DNA of 64,000 nucleotides, from positions 16,918,515-16,982,514 of the forward strand of contig OX104131.1 of assembly GCA_944470555.2 (NCBI GenBank). The letters run 5' to 3'. This document shows positions 12,331 to 23,808 of the stretch, piece after piece; the stretch's first letter is position 1, and each line of letters starts with the position of its first letter. The notes beneath the pieces were generated by a model. It saw only the letters and a list, made by a program, of their open reading frames with translations, was not told the DNA's origin and ran no database searches. This stretch comes from Heterobilharzia americana (lineage: Eukaryota > Platyhelminthes > Trematoda > Strigeidida > Schistosomatidae). Both the position numbers and the translations under genes were made by a program.

Positions 12331-14190
12331 AGGAGTATTCAGTCTTCGACATTTCCAAAGCTTGAACATTTTTAATGGTATTGGTCTTGAAATTCTTTTT
12401 CTCCATATACATCTTTATCTACTATGATATCAGTCTTCTTCAATTCGCTTGTTCATTTCATCCTAGTGTTAAGTATGACAACTTGAACCAATGCCTTTCT
12501 ATGCCAGGTTCTACGTTGATTTTGTCTGTCTGTCAACTAGTGCTACAGTCAGTGACGTTACCATTGAGTTATTCACACCACGATTGGCCTTCTGTAGAAG
12601 CAGATTCGATAAGCTGACTGGTGGATACAACTAGGTCAGCACTCAGAACTAGGTAACATGAAACTGGTTATTCTGCAGTGACCAATCAATACTATTCAGC
12701 CTAACATGAAGTAGGTAGCAGATTATAAATCAGGATTTATGTTATATTAGTCCGAGTTCCATAGTGACGAGTCACTTTTATTCCAGGGGATGATTTTGAT
12801 CATTTCATAGTTGCACTGCATTTTAATGTGAAACAAAATATGTTTTTACATATGCAGAAGATAATTTCACTTGGTATTGATAGAAATGGATGCATAGTAT
12901 ATGAGTCAGTTGACCTTACTACATAAACTGAACTCATAGTTCGAACTACTACATCCTTTTCACAATTATATTTCTAGACGAATGTGAGTAATCTACTGAT
13001 GTATTGAATGATCTAATGAATCCTTTGATCACTACCAGGCTTACATAATGTAAAACGTGGAGTTTTTTTTGGATGACACACTCAAAGTCCTATACTTGGA
13101 GACAGGTTCATCAGAAAGGCGTACCTGGAACACGTTGAAAAATTGTAATTGCTGTAATATAGGCAAATACCGATCTACTGAAGATGCCGGTTTTAGGTTA
13201 AAAGGTGAAATGATAGAAATATCTCATACTCTGTGTATACTCACAAAACTAAGTATTTAAAAAGCAAAACGCATACACAATTCAATTAGGTGTACCACAT
13301 TATATTAGCTAGCTCATCTTATAGTTTTGGTATTATTGTTCGTTTCATTCTTCGGAAGAAAAAAAGAATGTTCACCAAGTGAATCCGTGTCTAAGAATGA
13401 AAACTAAAAAAATATTCTGTACCCACAGCGGTCCTAATAGTCATTGATCAGGTGAATAACAATTTCAGATTTAGGTGTAGGCTTAAATCCAGCCGGTTGT
13501 ATCAACAATCAATGTTCACACTAGTGAGGAGCACTATGCGTTCTAACACCACACAAGTTTTGCTGTTAACTCCTAGTTCAGTGGATGATGGTCATTTCTG
13601 CACTAAGCGTATTTGACTCATCAAGTAATGAAATCACTAAAAATCGTGATCAGTTTTTACATGCAAAATAACCATGATAACAATCGAAATACTGAAGACA
13701 AACTGTGCAAAAGTCAACTTCTGTAATGCCACAAAATGTTTTGATCGATACTTACAAGGTATCAAATTAAAATGTCCTTGGATGCTGTTCACATAAACCG
13801 ATCAACATATTACACAAAGTAACATGCGATATCAATCATTCAAGTAATGCTTAAACATTCATTAGGAAAATGATAAGAAATCATATAAACAGCTATGAAC
13901 ATAATTGTGATGAAGTAATGTCAATAATCGTGATTACAAATGTCTGCCAAGATCATTTATTTATTGAACGGCAAGTTGGCAGAGTGTAAACAGATGTGTA
14001 ACTGATTGCTGTTTGCTTTTATCATCCCGTTTTTTTGCCATCGTTCAATAGATTTCTGTTCAGTCTATATTCAAGTGGATTCCTACTCCATTCTACGCCA
14101 TTCACACTTGTAACATAGTACAAATGGTTTTTTCGGAGTTAGTTACAAATGAACGTGTTCACACAATCTGCTCTACATTGAATGTGTGCC
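12331..14190. other. no gene recognised
   Basis: AT-rich. At 12625..12690 'aactaggtaacatgaaactggtta' and 'cagtgaccaatcaat' resemble sequence also found at 25030..25070 and 37630..37660, so a short unnamed dispersed repeat is present. Otherwise I see nothing supportable. Confidence 0.4.
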
Positions 14191-14194
14191 CAAA

Positions 14195-14350
14195 TGGCCT
14201 AGTGATAACGTCTCTGACGAAATCACTGGGTGACAGACTCGAGTCTCAGGTGGGATATCATATCCGTACAGGTTGCAGATAAGCCTTGCTGACAAATGTT
14301 AAAAAGCACGAAACCTCGGTCAAGTGGGCTTCCTCTCAATTGCCTCCATC
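14195..14350 (+). repeat. tRNA-like repeat, family Q, diverged copy
   Basis: A-box-like 'aaatggcctagtgataacg' (14193..14211) and B-box-like 'gactcgagtctca' (14237..14249) are followed by 'ggttgcagataagccttgctgac' and 'gtcaagtgggcttcctctcaattgcctcc'. This is the same unit that forms both arms of the inverted repeat at 21478..24785 and occurs again at 24840..24945 and 37740..37860. It is tRNA-derived by its box layout. Confidence 0.55.
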
Positions 14351-14564
14351 CGACTGATACCTATCAAAGTGCATCGTGATGTTGAACCCAGTGATTAACA
14401 TTGCAAAATCATCGATAGAACTCCGTCAACACATAGGATTAGATAACAAATTAAGTTCGTTGTCCTCCAGTGATGAGTATATATCCTCAGAAAATACTGA
14501 GTTAGGACTACTACTTTCAAAACAACTATCTCAACTGATGACAAAACTGTCATTTAAGTTATGT

Positions 14565-14700
14565 ATAAAGACTGGGTGATGACTGAAGGTGAAATGAAAA
14601 TTTGGACCGCGGCCGGATTCAGACCAGCGGCCAGTATAAATATTAGTCTGCCAAACCACGGCTATCTCAGATAGTTAAAAGATAATCATATAAATATAAC
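14565..14700. repeat. tRNA-like repeat, family T, copy 3 (one arm)
   Basis: 'gactgggtgatgactgaagg' is followed by 'ggccggattcagacc' (inverse B-box) and then 'agtctgccaaaccacggctatctcagatag'. The last part matches, inverted, the left end at 7958. Only one arm and the loop end are left. Confidence 0.55.
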
Positions 14701-15130
14701 ATTATATTCAAAGGTGGAATAATTCATTTTCATAGTTAATTCATGAATAACTGTTATCAAATCAACCAAGTGAACACAAAAGTAAGATAGTCGCTATCGT
14801 ATTAATACTTATTGAACTGTTTTCGTTACCGTTATCATGAAATCTTTTTCCAGTCAGCTGTTGATCATTATGGTAATGATAAATTCATGATAATATTGAC
14901 AAATAGGCATCCTGAAATTATTAAATGAGGCAGTAAATGACATCATGAAAAAATGGAAGATTAATTGTATGTGTCTCCCTCTACATTATTTGACCCCAAA
15001 CCACTTAAAAAAATGTAAACGTTCATCAAGTGATGATTGTTTAGTTATCAGTTGAAACAACAAAACATCTACACTCTTTGAACCAAAAAGATGATTTAAT
15101 CACAAGTTTTGCAGGGGACGAAAGGGATGA

Positions 15131-15440
15131 TTGATTTCAAGGTTTTTCTATTACCACAGACTGACATTAGATGGAGAACCGTTAGAAATCCTAAAGCACT
15201 GAATAAGCATTTCATCACATTTTGAGATTACCCAGCGGTGCGCACCTATTGGCTTCCAACCCAGTGACTGAGGATTAACGTGCTCACAGTGGCACTTGAT
15301 GGTTCTGGGTTTAATCCTTCTCTGGATTATCAGTGAACACTACTGAGAAATCCCGTACTAAGACGAAACAAGTATCCAGTGCTTCAAGGTTTTTAATAAC
15401 TTTCTCTAGTTGATGTCAGTCAGTGGTTGAAAACCCTTTA
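15131..15440. repeat. TIR/fold-back repeat, family G, copy 2
   Basis: The left arm 15131..15215 ('gatttcaaggtttttctatt', 'cacagactgacattagatgg', 'gagaaccgttagaaatcc') is mirrored by the right arm 15345..15435 ('ctgagaaatcccgtactaag', 'acgaaacaagtatccagtgc', 'gatgtcagtcagtgg'). The interior has a tRNA-like segment ('gtgactgaggattaacgtgc', 'ggttctgggtttaatcctt'). Confidence 0.6.
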
Positions 15441-15592
15441 TGAAGAAAAGATGGATACAAAGTTAAAATAGGGATGATACACATGACCAGAACAGTGATG
15501 ATAATGATGATGATAATAATAATGATGGTGACTAAAATCAGGTGAGATATTTACATACAGAATGTTACATTGTATGCATGTTTCGTGATGAG

Positions 15593-15594
<2 letters not shown>

Positions 15595-15648
<54 letters not shown>
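15595..15648. repeat. (AT)n microsatellite, about 27 units
   Basis: A pure AT/TA run, preceded at 15500..15533 by an imperfect GAT/AAT run. Confidence 0.95.
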
Positions 15649-15653
<5 letters not shown>

Positions 15654-15654
15654 G

Positions 15655-17734
15655 TGTGGAAAAATAAATGCATTCATATGTATATATATAAAAGTAGGAA
15701 GAGGATGCATGCGTGAATATAAACGAAGATAGGTAGAAACAAAATGTTATCATTAGAAATAAAAAGAAAAATTGATCCTAAACCTTAATATTTCGATGGG
15801 ATTCTTTCGCGTTACCAAGTTTGCAGCAATGAATTAACCAGTCTCTGCTCAAGAAGCCCGTATGCTAACACACTGTGAATAATTCGGTTGTGTAAATTTA
15901 TCAGCAGTGAAGGTGGAATCCTAAACCAAATATCAACAACACTGTAGCGTATGACACTGATGTTTGACCCTATGACTGTCACATAAAGCTTCAAATCGGA
16001 GCAACAACGCTTACTCAGACTCAAATATATTCATTTGATAAGTCTTAATTAGGGTTATCAAATAGACTCATAAGTGGCTTTCATTCTATTCCTCATCTTA
16101 TATATCATAAGTTTGATCCTCAGATTATGAAATCTTAATGCAAAGAATGAAAGAATCCTTGATTATATTCAGACTGGAACAGTTGATCTCCATATAAGTA
16201 AGTTTACTCGTTCACAGTGAGGCTACAACAAGTACCTTCCTGGAATATAGCCTATAGACTAACACAGTTAAACCAGGATGATCTAAGCAATAAATGCTGT
16301 TGATCGCTAAGTTGTTCACTCTATTCGAAATCTATTGTCGTCTCACGGTTCGAACAATAAAGTCATATAGTGAGGTATCTTTTAAAGTTTACTCTGACAT
16401 GATTAGTAGTCTTTACTATGAATCTGTTAAACTTCTCTACTGTTGGAATTATCTATACATTCCCACTGATTAAATATATCTAATAATGAATAAAGTGTGC
16501 CACAGCATTATGTCACTTTAGTTGAGTAATCACAGTGCAAAGATTTCCATCAGACTTGACATAATCGCATAACTTATACATAAGCCAAATAATTCTGAAA
16601 AACTGATGATTCTTGCTGCATAACTAAAATTACTTTGGAACCGTTTATTCAGTGGTGTGAGTCAATCGGTAGTAAACCCGACTTGGTGTCACTTATTTAT
16701 AGACATAGGGTATCTGCAGCCATGAGGAAACTGGTGTTTCCTCGGTGATCCCAACTTCCATCACTTAACCATGACTGCCAGGGGGATCATATAGTATGGA
16801 GGCTAACCAGTAGGACATTGAACCAGCTAGATGTCAAGATCACAGTCTAATTCAGCATCATTCAGTCGAATTTATATGATTATACATCGCTTGATCGTAA
16901 CAATAACTAATAAATGGCAACAACTAAGCGCCATTTTCATCTAATCTAGATTTGAAGATACTTTAGATGATCTAATATTATTTTAGAAGTCAGTGGAGAT
17001 TAAGGAATGAAATTTACTGCAATCACAACCAATTACAAAACACGACCACATTGGAGGTCTTAACATCAAACATATAAATCAATACTGAATATTGCCAAAT
17101 TTCAGTCATCTTGTTATTTGGCACGAGATACTTTCAGCTTACTTTGTCTTTGAGTGCTACACAATCAATTTTCTTGTCACACTGAAGCTATTCGGTCACA
17201 TAAAATGTATTTTGAAACACTCAACATCCCTGGGAAGTAATAATTGATTCAATCCAAATTGGAAGGAACTCTTTATAAGGTTTTACAGACGTGGTTATAG
17301 AAATTGTGATTCACATGAAAAGCAGTGTTTAGGCTTAACATATTCGTAAGTAAAGCTGCTCAGATGATGCACAGAGAAAAGACAGTGTGATAATAAGCAT
17401 ATGGGTAATAAATGATTGATAAAGACGTATGAGATCATGCCTTCACCAATATTTAAATCAATACGAGCATATACACAGTCATGTTTACAACAAAGCGTAT
17501 GTTACACAAAGAGGAAAAGGTAGAAACCACAACTTCAATAAGTCACAACTTACTTCACTTGACTGCAAAACACATATATGAATATATGTATATTATTCAG
17601 CGTAATATAAACAATACATCCACTGACTGACATCAAAACTAATTTTTGATTTGATGGTTTAAAACAGCTTTGAGTGGTCGGTGAATGGTATTCATCGTCA
17701 GAGGGAGTTGCATTACTCAATGAGTCAGGAACAA
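15655..17734. other. no gene recognised
   Basis: AT-rich sequence. The minus-strand open frame at 15812..16024 (70 codons) has no domain I recognise. I see no repeat arm or ribozyme core. Confidence 0.35.
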
Positions 17735-17925
17735 AGATGTAGTCTATTTGATGGCTATCAGTGGAATCCAGGACGTACGTTTCGTCCTATTTAGGAGTCG
17801 TCAGATGGATGTATCTACACTCTAGTGAGTTATGTTGTTTCCACTGAGACTTGGAACCGGTGCCCATCTCTTTAAACACCAAAGTGTTATCCACTAGGCA
17901 TCTGGGTCACAAGAGCCATCACTTG
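17735..17925 (-). repeat. ribozyme SINE (Sm-alpha type), copy H2, nearly complete
   Basis: Read on the minus strand, a tRNA-like head ('gatgcctagtggataacact', then B-box 'ccggttccaagtctcagtgg') is followed by a linker 'aacaacataactcactagag' and the hammerhead unit. The tail is 'ggattccactgatagccatc'. The order and spacing match other units in this window and the known schistosome ribozyme SINE family. It is the most complete copy here. Confidence 0.8.
17767..17812 (-). ncRNA. hammerhead ribozyme, core intact
   Basis: On the minus strand the CUGANGA half is ctgacga (17798..17804). Stem II is formed by 'tcctaaatagga', GAAA follows, and the cleavage triplet is GTC (complement of 17772..17774) directly before 'ctggatt'. 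Stem I pairs 'atcca' upstream with 'tggat' downstream, with one mismatch next to the core. The bases needed for self-cleavage are therefore all present. Active hammerheads are established for this SINE family, but activity of this copy is inference. Confidence 0.75.
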
Positions 17926-18844
17926 TGCAGTGGTTGTTTTTAGCAACACTGTGTTATTGAGAACTAATAGTTTTACCCCTTTAGATAACATTTAAGTCTT
18001 CAATTTGTATAGTTGTAACTTATTATCGCCAGATTTCACCTGCTAACGACTAATGGGTCGCTGGCTGGAATCCAGTTGAATTTGTTTCGCATTAGCTGGA
18101 TGGGACTATTTATCTTTACATATCAGGAGCATATTCATATTCAAATAAACAGGCATCTACCTATTCGTTCTGCTGTCTGTTTTATTAGACATGATGTGTG
18201 TGTGTGAGTGGATGAAAAATGTTACAAAACCTATTTGAGAGTCATCATGAGCAACAGACGAAGAGGAAAAGGTAGGAACAAGAAATGAAGTTCCATTAAT
18301 ACATCTTACCCGGGTACTTTGACGTGGTCGTTCAATTTTAGAAAGTTTTATATATGTGGACAAATTGTTCATGAAACTCCTGTAAAGCAGGAATAAATTC
18401 AAATATCGTATGAATAAATAAAAACTATATAAAATGGGGAATATAGAGATCAAGAAACTAATTATTAGCAATAAAAGTTATACTAATGATGCTGAAATTA
18501 CAAACATACAGCAAAGCTACACTAACTTTCAAAAGCAGCCTCATAAAGTGAAACTGTTTTGTTATATTCCAAGTTTCCACCTACTAAATATCATTGTGAG
18601 TAGATTGGGACTTTTTATTTGGGATTTAGTACTAGTTGTGATGAAATAGTGTAAATGTTGCAAAATAAATTATCTCAACTTGTATAAAGACAACAGGTAA
18701 TTAATTAGCAGTTTTGTAATTTTGGCTAGTCTCACATAATGGCTTGCTTAATGATATAATCTTCTTTATACAGTATCACACTATCTGAACCCTTTGGTTT
18801 GGTTTCAATATCATGAATTTGCATAATGCAATCAGAAGACGGAA
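17926..18844. other. no gene recognised
   Basis: Two open frames overlap here on opposite strands: 18157..18471 minus (104 codons, hydrophobic start) and 18434..18649 plus. I recognise no family in either, and both are AT-rich. I do not support them as genes. Confidence 0.35.
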
Positions 18845-19640
18845 ATTATCTGCTGGGTGATGTGTGATGTATTTGCCCAATACATTTTGAACAGTCTGGC
18901 CACATATTTACTCGTCAAGGGATTAAGATAACACAAGATTTGGAAAATATAGGGATAATAAGGAGGAACAATATATTTTCATACCTCCCTTGGCATTAGA
19001 ATGAGATAAAGATTACGAAGGACGGCTCAAGATAAGGACATATTGTTTTGAACATACAAAGGGGGGTTGAGCTTTCGTATAGTTAGGGCTTCAATGAACC
19101 TATCTATACGGTCTTGACGGCTCCTACGTAATGGTCTAAAGGCTATTTTGGATTCAATCCTCTGACTTGTTTCTATAATATGTTCATCTACAGAGGATAA
19201 CGTCTGTCTGCCCTCTGTATTTATTGGATTATTTGAATGTAATTTTGAATGTAATTCTAACCATCTAGGGATATGCTTCACCACCTTCGACATCATAGGT
19301 CGATTACTCCTCTTAACGTGTACCACAGCATATACAGGTAAATTGGTATGCACAGCGGGATGTAACGTAATCATCTATGTAGTGATGAGGTTTATTTTGA
19401 AGCATAGGTCTCGTTTCTTATAGTATTGAGCTTGGCTGCATAGTATGTCTTTTTAATAAGTGAATAAAGCCTAGGTCTTAAGATCATGCTATTCGATTCC
19501 GGCTTATATGGTAGCGAGATGCAAACGTCCTTCTTAGGGACAGAATGCTGAATAGTTTGTACCGCCGAGACGTTTTTATAACGACTGATGATCCAGTGCT
19601 TACCCTTGAGGTGTTTTATTACTGTCTGTCGCACTTATGT
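18845..19640 (-). mobile_element. Penelope-like retroelement, C-terminal fragment
   Basis: Two minus-strand frames, 19392..19634 and 19027..19374, lie end to end in different frames, so at least one frameshift separates them. The second carries 'RSNRPMMSKVVKHIPRWL', then 'SVDEHIIETSQRI', then 'SRQDRIDRFIEALTIRKLN' and 'PPLYVQ'. This fits the GIY-YIG endonuclease end of Penelope-like elements, where EH...TGH...R...EAL.IR...P.L is usual. The His/Gly positions are partly degraded and the reverse transcriptase is absent (5' truncation). The 3' flank 18845..19021 is shared with 35270..35760. Schistosomes are known to harbour such elements. Confidence 0.6.
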
Positions 19641-20904
19641 CAAGAATTTTTTACTTTGGGGTCGGTGAAATAAGAAAGTGGTTAGTAATATCCGCCAGTT
19701 TAGATATATTATAACCTTACTTATTCTTGTATGTCCAACTTACAGATTCCGACTAGTTTAATAAACTTTCTGACTGAACTTCGGTGCGTATTCTGTCACT
19801 AAAGAGATGAAAATAAACCATTATTCACTTCCCCAGTGTGTGTTAAATTTTGTGAGAATAGATATCCAGACAGTGAATAAACTCACTCAACACAGTACTA
19901 CTTCAAGTTATCATATACTTTAGCAACAAAAGCTGTGGGTGAAGAACATTGTAAGTGTGCTAAAAAGTACTACCCGACTATCCACACAGTATTACACACA
20001 GCGTGGTTCGAACACATAACCCATGGGATGACAGCCAAGAGTCTGAAGTATAGGATCTTATTTTTATTTTTAAGTACCATGTGCATTCTACTAAACATAT
20101 GCAGCAGTAGCCGGGGCTATCTGTATAACAGAAAGCGACAAATATATGGTAAATTGATCTAGGACCTTGATACTCCTGAACAAAAGATATTTCATTGTCA
20201 ATTTAGAAACCGCTGTCGGTGCACAGAAGAAAATTGTGCTGGCAATACTTCCAGGCAGCCTAAACTGAGATTTATATCAGAAAAAACAGATAAGGCAAGA
20301 TACCAGCTAATCAAAAACAGTGATACCTTGAACTTGGATTATTTGTCAGCGAACTGAGAAAGTTTTAATACATTTTGCATGACATATATCTTCCAGACAA
20401 TATAGTTAAACTTGAAACAACTAGGCTTTCACTCAGAAAATTAAAATATCAGGTATAATGATCGAGAAATTGATATCTCATGACTATTCCGTATATTTCA
20501 AGATGTCGCCTATTGAAAACTAAAACCAATGAAAGATGGGAGGCAGTATTATCTCAGATCGGGTCTGTGAACTAGCCTGCATGCAAAACTGTTAAAAAGG
20601 TTGACCAAGAGACCTCACAAAAATGCGCAATCAATTTCTAATGACTATTAATCAAGGACTGTGATAGTGTGATCATCAATAGCGTTGAGTAGTTCTCCCT
20701 AATCCCAACTATTCATAACTGAGAATAAAATAAAAGATGGACAAACGCTGAGGAATTCATGAGTCGGTGAGTTAAAGAACAATATATGATGTTTATTGCA
20801 TTTAGTACAAGATTGATGCGATACTTAATCGGCCTACTAAGAATAAATGAAGTCAAATAAAATCTAATTATGAACAGAAAGTTAATCAACAGAAATGATG
20901 CTAA
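19641..20904. other. no gene recognised
   Basis: The part just above 19640 may belong to the upstream (reverse-transcriptase side) remnant of the Penelope-like element, but I see no RT motif. The open frame at 19935..20162 is not supported. Confidence 0.35.
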
Positions 20905-21040
20905 AATGAAAGCAATGGGTACTGGGTTCGAGTCTCAGTGGGAACAACACTCATTAGGGTGTATGCACATCCAACTGAACAGTCCCAAATAGGATGAAAC
21001 ACGCATCCTGGATGTCACTACGACTCACCAAGATAAAAAC
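20905..21040 (+). repeat. ribozyme SINE, copy H3, 5'-shortened, core broken
   Basis: B-box 'actgggttcgagtctcagtg' (20922..20941), a linker, then 'catccaactgaacagtccca', 'aaataggatgaaacacgcat' and 'cctggatgtcactacgactc'. The ribozyme core reads ctgaaca instead of CUGANGA (the essential G8 is C), so cleavage should be lost. The GAAA half and stem I are still recognisable. Confidence 0.7.
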
Positions 21041-21797
21041 AATACTACTGGACATATAGTAAGAGGTTTCCTAGGGAAAAGTTATATTTCCCAACACTCG
21101 AGAACGAAGTAAACATGTTTATAGACACTATCCACAATTTGTATTCACAGCGAAGGTCAGGCAGCTGATGATTTATCATCACTTCTCTTTCTACTCTACT
21201 CAGTTTGCTAAAGTTACCTACAGCCTTTCGAGTTATCAGTCAATAAATGTGTAGAAATAGATGTTAGCAACACGAATCCATCGAAACTTAAGCTAACAAT
21301 CTTTCTATGTATACTACATGTTATAAAAACTGCGTGACATTGTATTTTAAATAGGGCCAATCTTAAGAAATATGCCTAAAATATCATCAATGTTTCAGCT
21401 GGTATACATGGATGAAGGTGAACAACGTCTTATAAGCTCAAGCGACATTCTGTGACCAAATTACAAAATTATAACTACAATTTGATCCGCACTCAGAAAC
21501 ACATAACATAGAATTACTGACTTTTCAATGACAAATCGATGCACTTAATAATCCACTCCTAGGGGGGAGGTCAATCGCTGTCTGAATAACTCAGTGGCAA
21601 CGTCTCTCATTGCAACACTGGGTGACACGGGTTCGTACCTCGACATGTACATCAGTTGTCTCAAGGTTGCAAAAAAATCTGGCTGACGAGTGTCAGCAAG
21701 CATGAAATCTAGGTCAAGCGGGGCTTTTTGTCGATTGCCTCCAGTCAGCTAACATACAGACCATATAAACCATTTTGATATGCCTACTGATATCATT

Positions 21798-23808
21798 ATT
21801 CTTGAAGGATCGGGTGTAGAAGGACACTGGAACTCTTTGAAAGCTGTGTGGAAAGAAACCTGCATAACCGTATTAAGAAGGAAGAGAAAACAAGACAAGG
21901 ATTGGATCTCGACGAACACAAAGAAGTGAAGAAGAGTGCGCGCAAAAAAATGAAACTTCTACGACACACTGGCAAGTGAAGCAGAACAAGCTGCAGGTAG
22001 GAGAGACAGAGACCTGACAACATTGTATCAAATAACCAGGTTACTATCTGGGGAGGGTAGAGATCAACACAGATGAAACCAATAAAAGATGATGAAGGAA
22101 ATCTAGTTAGCAAAGAGGAGAAACAAAGGAGCCGATGGGCTGACTGCTTCAAAAAACTCCTGAATCGACCACCATCACCACTTGCAACTCGTCCAGAAAT
22201 ACTACCAGCAACCGCAGAACTACAAGCAAACATAAGTCCTCCGACAAAATCAGAAGTCCTGAACTCCATAAAGTTGCGTAGATCCGGGAAAGCAGTAGAA
22301 CCTGATGAAATTCCAGACGCAGAGACAACAGCGGACATGCTCACACCACTACTGCAGAAGGTTTGGAAGGAAGAAAAGGTACCTGCAAATTGATTGGAAG
22401 AAGGGCTACCTTGCCAAACTGCCGAAGAAGGGAGACCTAAGTCTTTGCAAGAACTGGTGAGGAATCATGCTCCTGTCCACCTCAAGCAAAATATTATGCC
22501 GTATCATCCTGGAGAGATTAAACAATCCGCTGGATTCAAAATTACTGCCAGAACAGGCTGGCTGGTTTCAGGAAGAACAAATCATGTGCGGATCAATTTG
22601 TTAGACTACGCATCATCATAGAACAGAGCATAGAATGGCAGTCAACCCTCTACCTCAACTTCATCGACTCTGGAAAAGTCTTCGACAGCATCGACAGAGA
22701 AGTAATTTGTCAGGCAGCTGCTTCAACACTACGGAGTGCCACAAACCTATATCAACCTCATTCAACAGCTATATGAAGACGCTACAAGCCAAGACAAGGC
22801 TGCCGCCTACTATCACCGATCACCTTCCTCATTGTGGTCAACTCAACTACATCATGCTGCAAACCATAGGAGAAGTGAGAAGATGAGCATTCGCTGTCTG
22901 GAACGATCGAAAGACTCCAGAAGAAGATTTGGATTCCACCCATGATGATTTATGTCTAATGTTGCACAAGCTCGAAAACCAACAAGTTGACAGAAGAAAC
23001 ATGTCAGCGAAAACGGGACTTCAAGTGAATGTAAAAAAGACACAAGTGATGAAGATACACAACCAACAACAGCAACAACAACAAGCATCAATCACCATCA
23101 ACGCGAGAAACCTAAAGGAAGTAGTCTCTTTCACCTACACCTACACCTACACCTACACCTACACCTACACCTACCTAGGCAACATCGTTTCAAATACAGG
23201 TGGCGGTGGCACACATGAGGAAGTCAAAGCCAGGATCGGAAAGCCAGCAAGACAGGCTTTCACTAATCTGAAATCAGTGTGGAGATCTACGGCACTCCAC
23301 TCAGCATAAAGCATGAACAACATCTGCATTTTAAACACTAATCTCAGTCAAGTCAGTGCTTCTATATGGTTCAGAAACTTGGTGCGTCACCAAAGGCATT
23401 TCCAACAAACTACAGACATACATCATCAACAGCTGCCGCCTACGCTCACTCGATACTGAAGATCAGATGACCAGAATAATAAGAATAAGCAACAAGGAAC
23501 TCTGGGAACGAAATAACGAAGCAAGAATCTATCGGCCAACAAATATGCAGAAGAAAGTGGAGATGGATTGGGCATACACTGGGAAGGCCGATTGGGGACA
23601 TCACACGTCAGTCCCTCGAGTGGAATCCAAAGGGGAAACGACGAGTTGGGCATCCGAGGGTGACAAGGAAGAGATCATGCGAGAAAGAAATGAAAGCTTG
23701 TGGGCAGTCTTGGAGCGAGTTTCAAAAGACTGCAGAGAAGAGAGTGCAATGGAGGCATGCTACTGAAGCCCTATGTTCCACTAAGAACCCAAGGGAACAA
23801 TAATAACC
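21798..23808 (+). mobile_element. RTE-type (SR2-like) non-LTR retrotransposon, 5'-truncated, dead
   Basis: Inserted in the left arm of the inverted repeat with a 9-bp target duplication gatatcatt (21789..21797 and 23809..23817). Reading downstream in shifting frames: a linker with 'KEEKQRSRWADCFKKLLNR' (22109..22165), RT blocks near 22390..22800 ('KKGDLS', 'GIMLL', 'EQAGF', 'GVPQTYINLIQQLYED'), a palm block at 22930 where F/YADD reads THDD, '[14 protein letters not shown]', 'FTY...LGN', 'VLLYGSETW' (23348..23373) and a C-terminal block to 23766. Several frameshifts and stops make it inactive. It is the same family as 36329..37320. Confidence 0.8.
23134..23175 (+). repeat. (ACCTAC)7 expansion inside RT reading frame
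   Basis: Seven perfect ACCTAC units encode Thr-Tyr repeats just before 'LGN', where related elements have a single FTYLG. The sister copy at 36665..36688 has four units. Length is a multiple of three, so the frame is kept. Confidence 0.95.

Noticed and set aside
18157..18471. 104-codon minus-strand frame with a hydrophobic start
   Set aside because: AT-rich hydrophobic stretches arise easily by chance, and no domain or neighbour supports it.
22852..23091. 79-codon minus-strand frame, also at 36384..36623
   Set aside because: Antisense shadow of the RTE-1 reverse transcriptase, identical only because the element is repeated.
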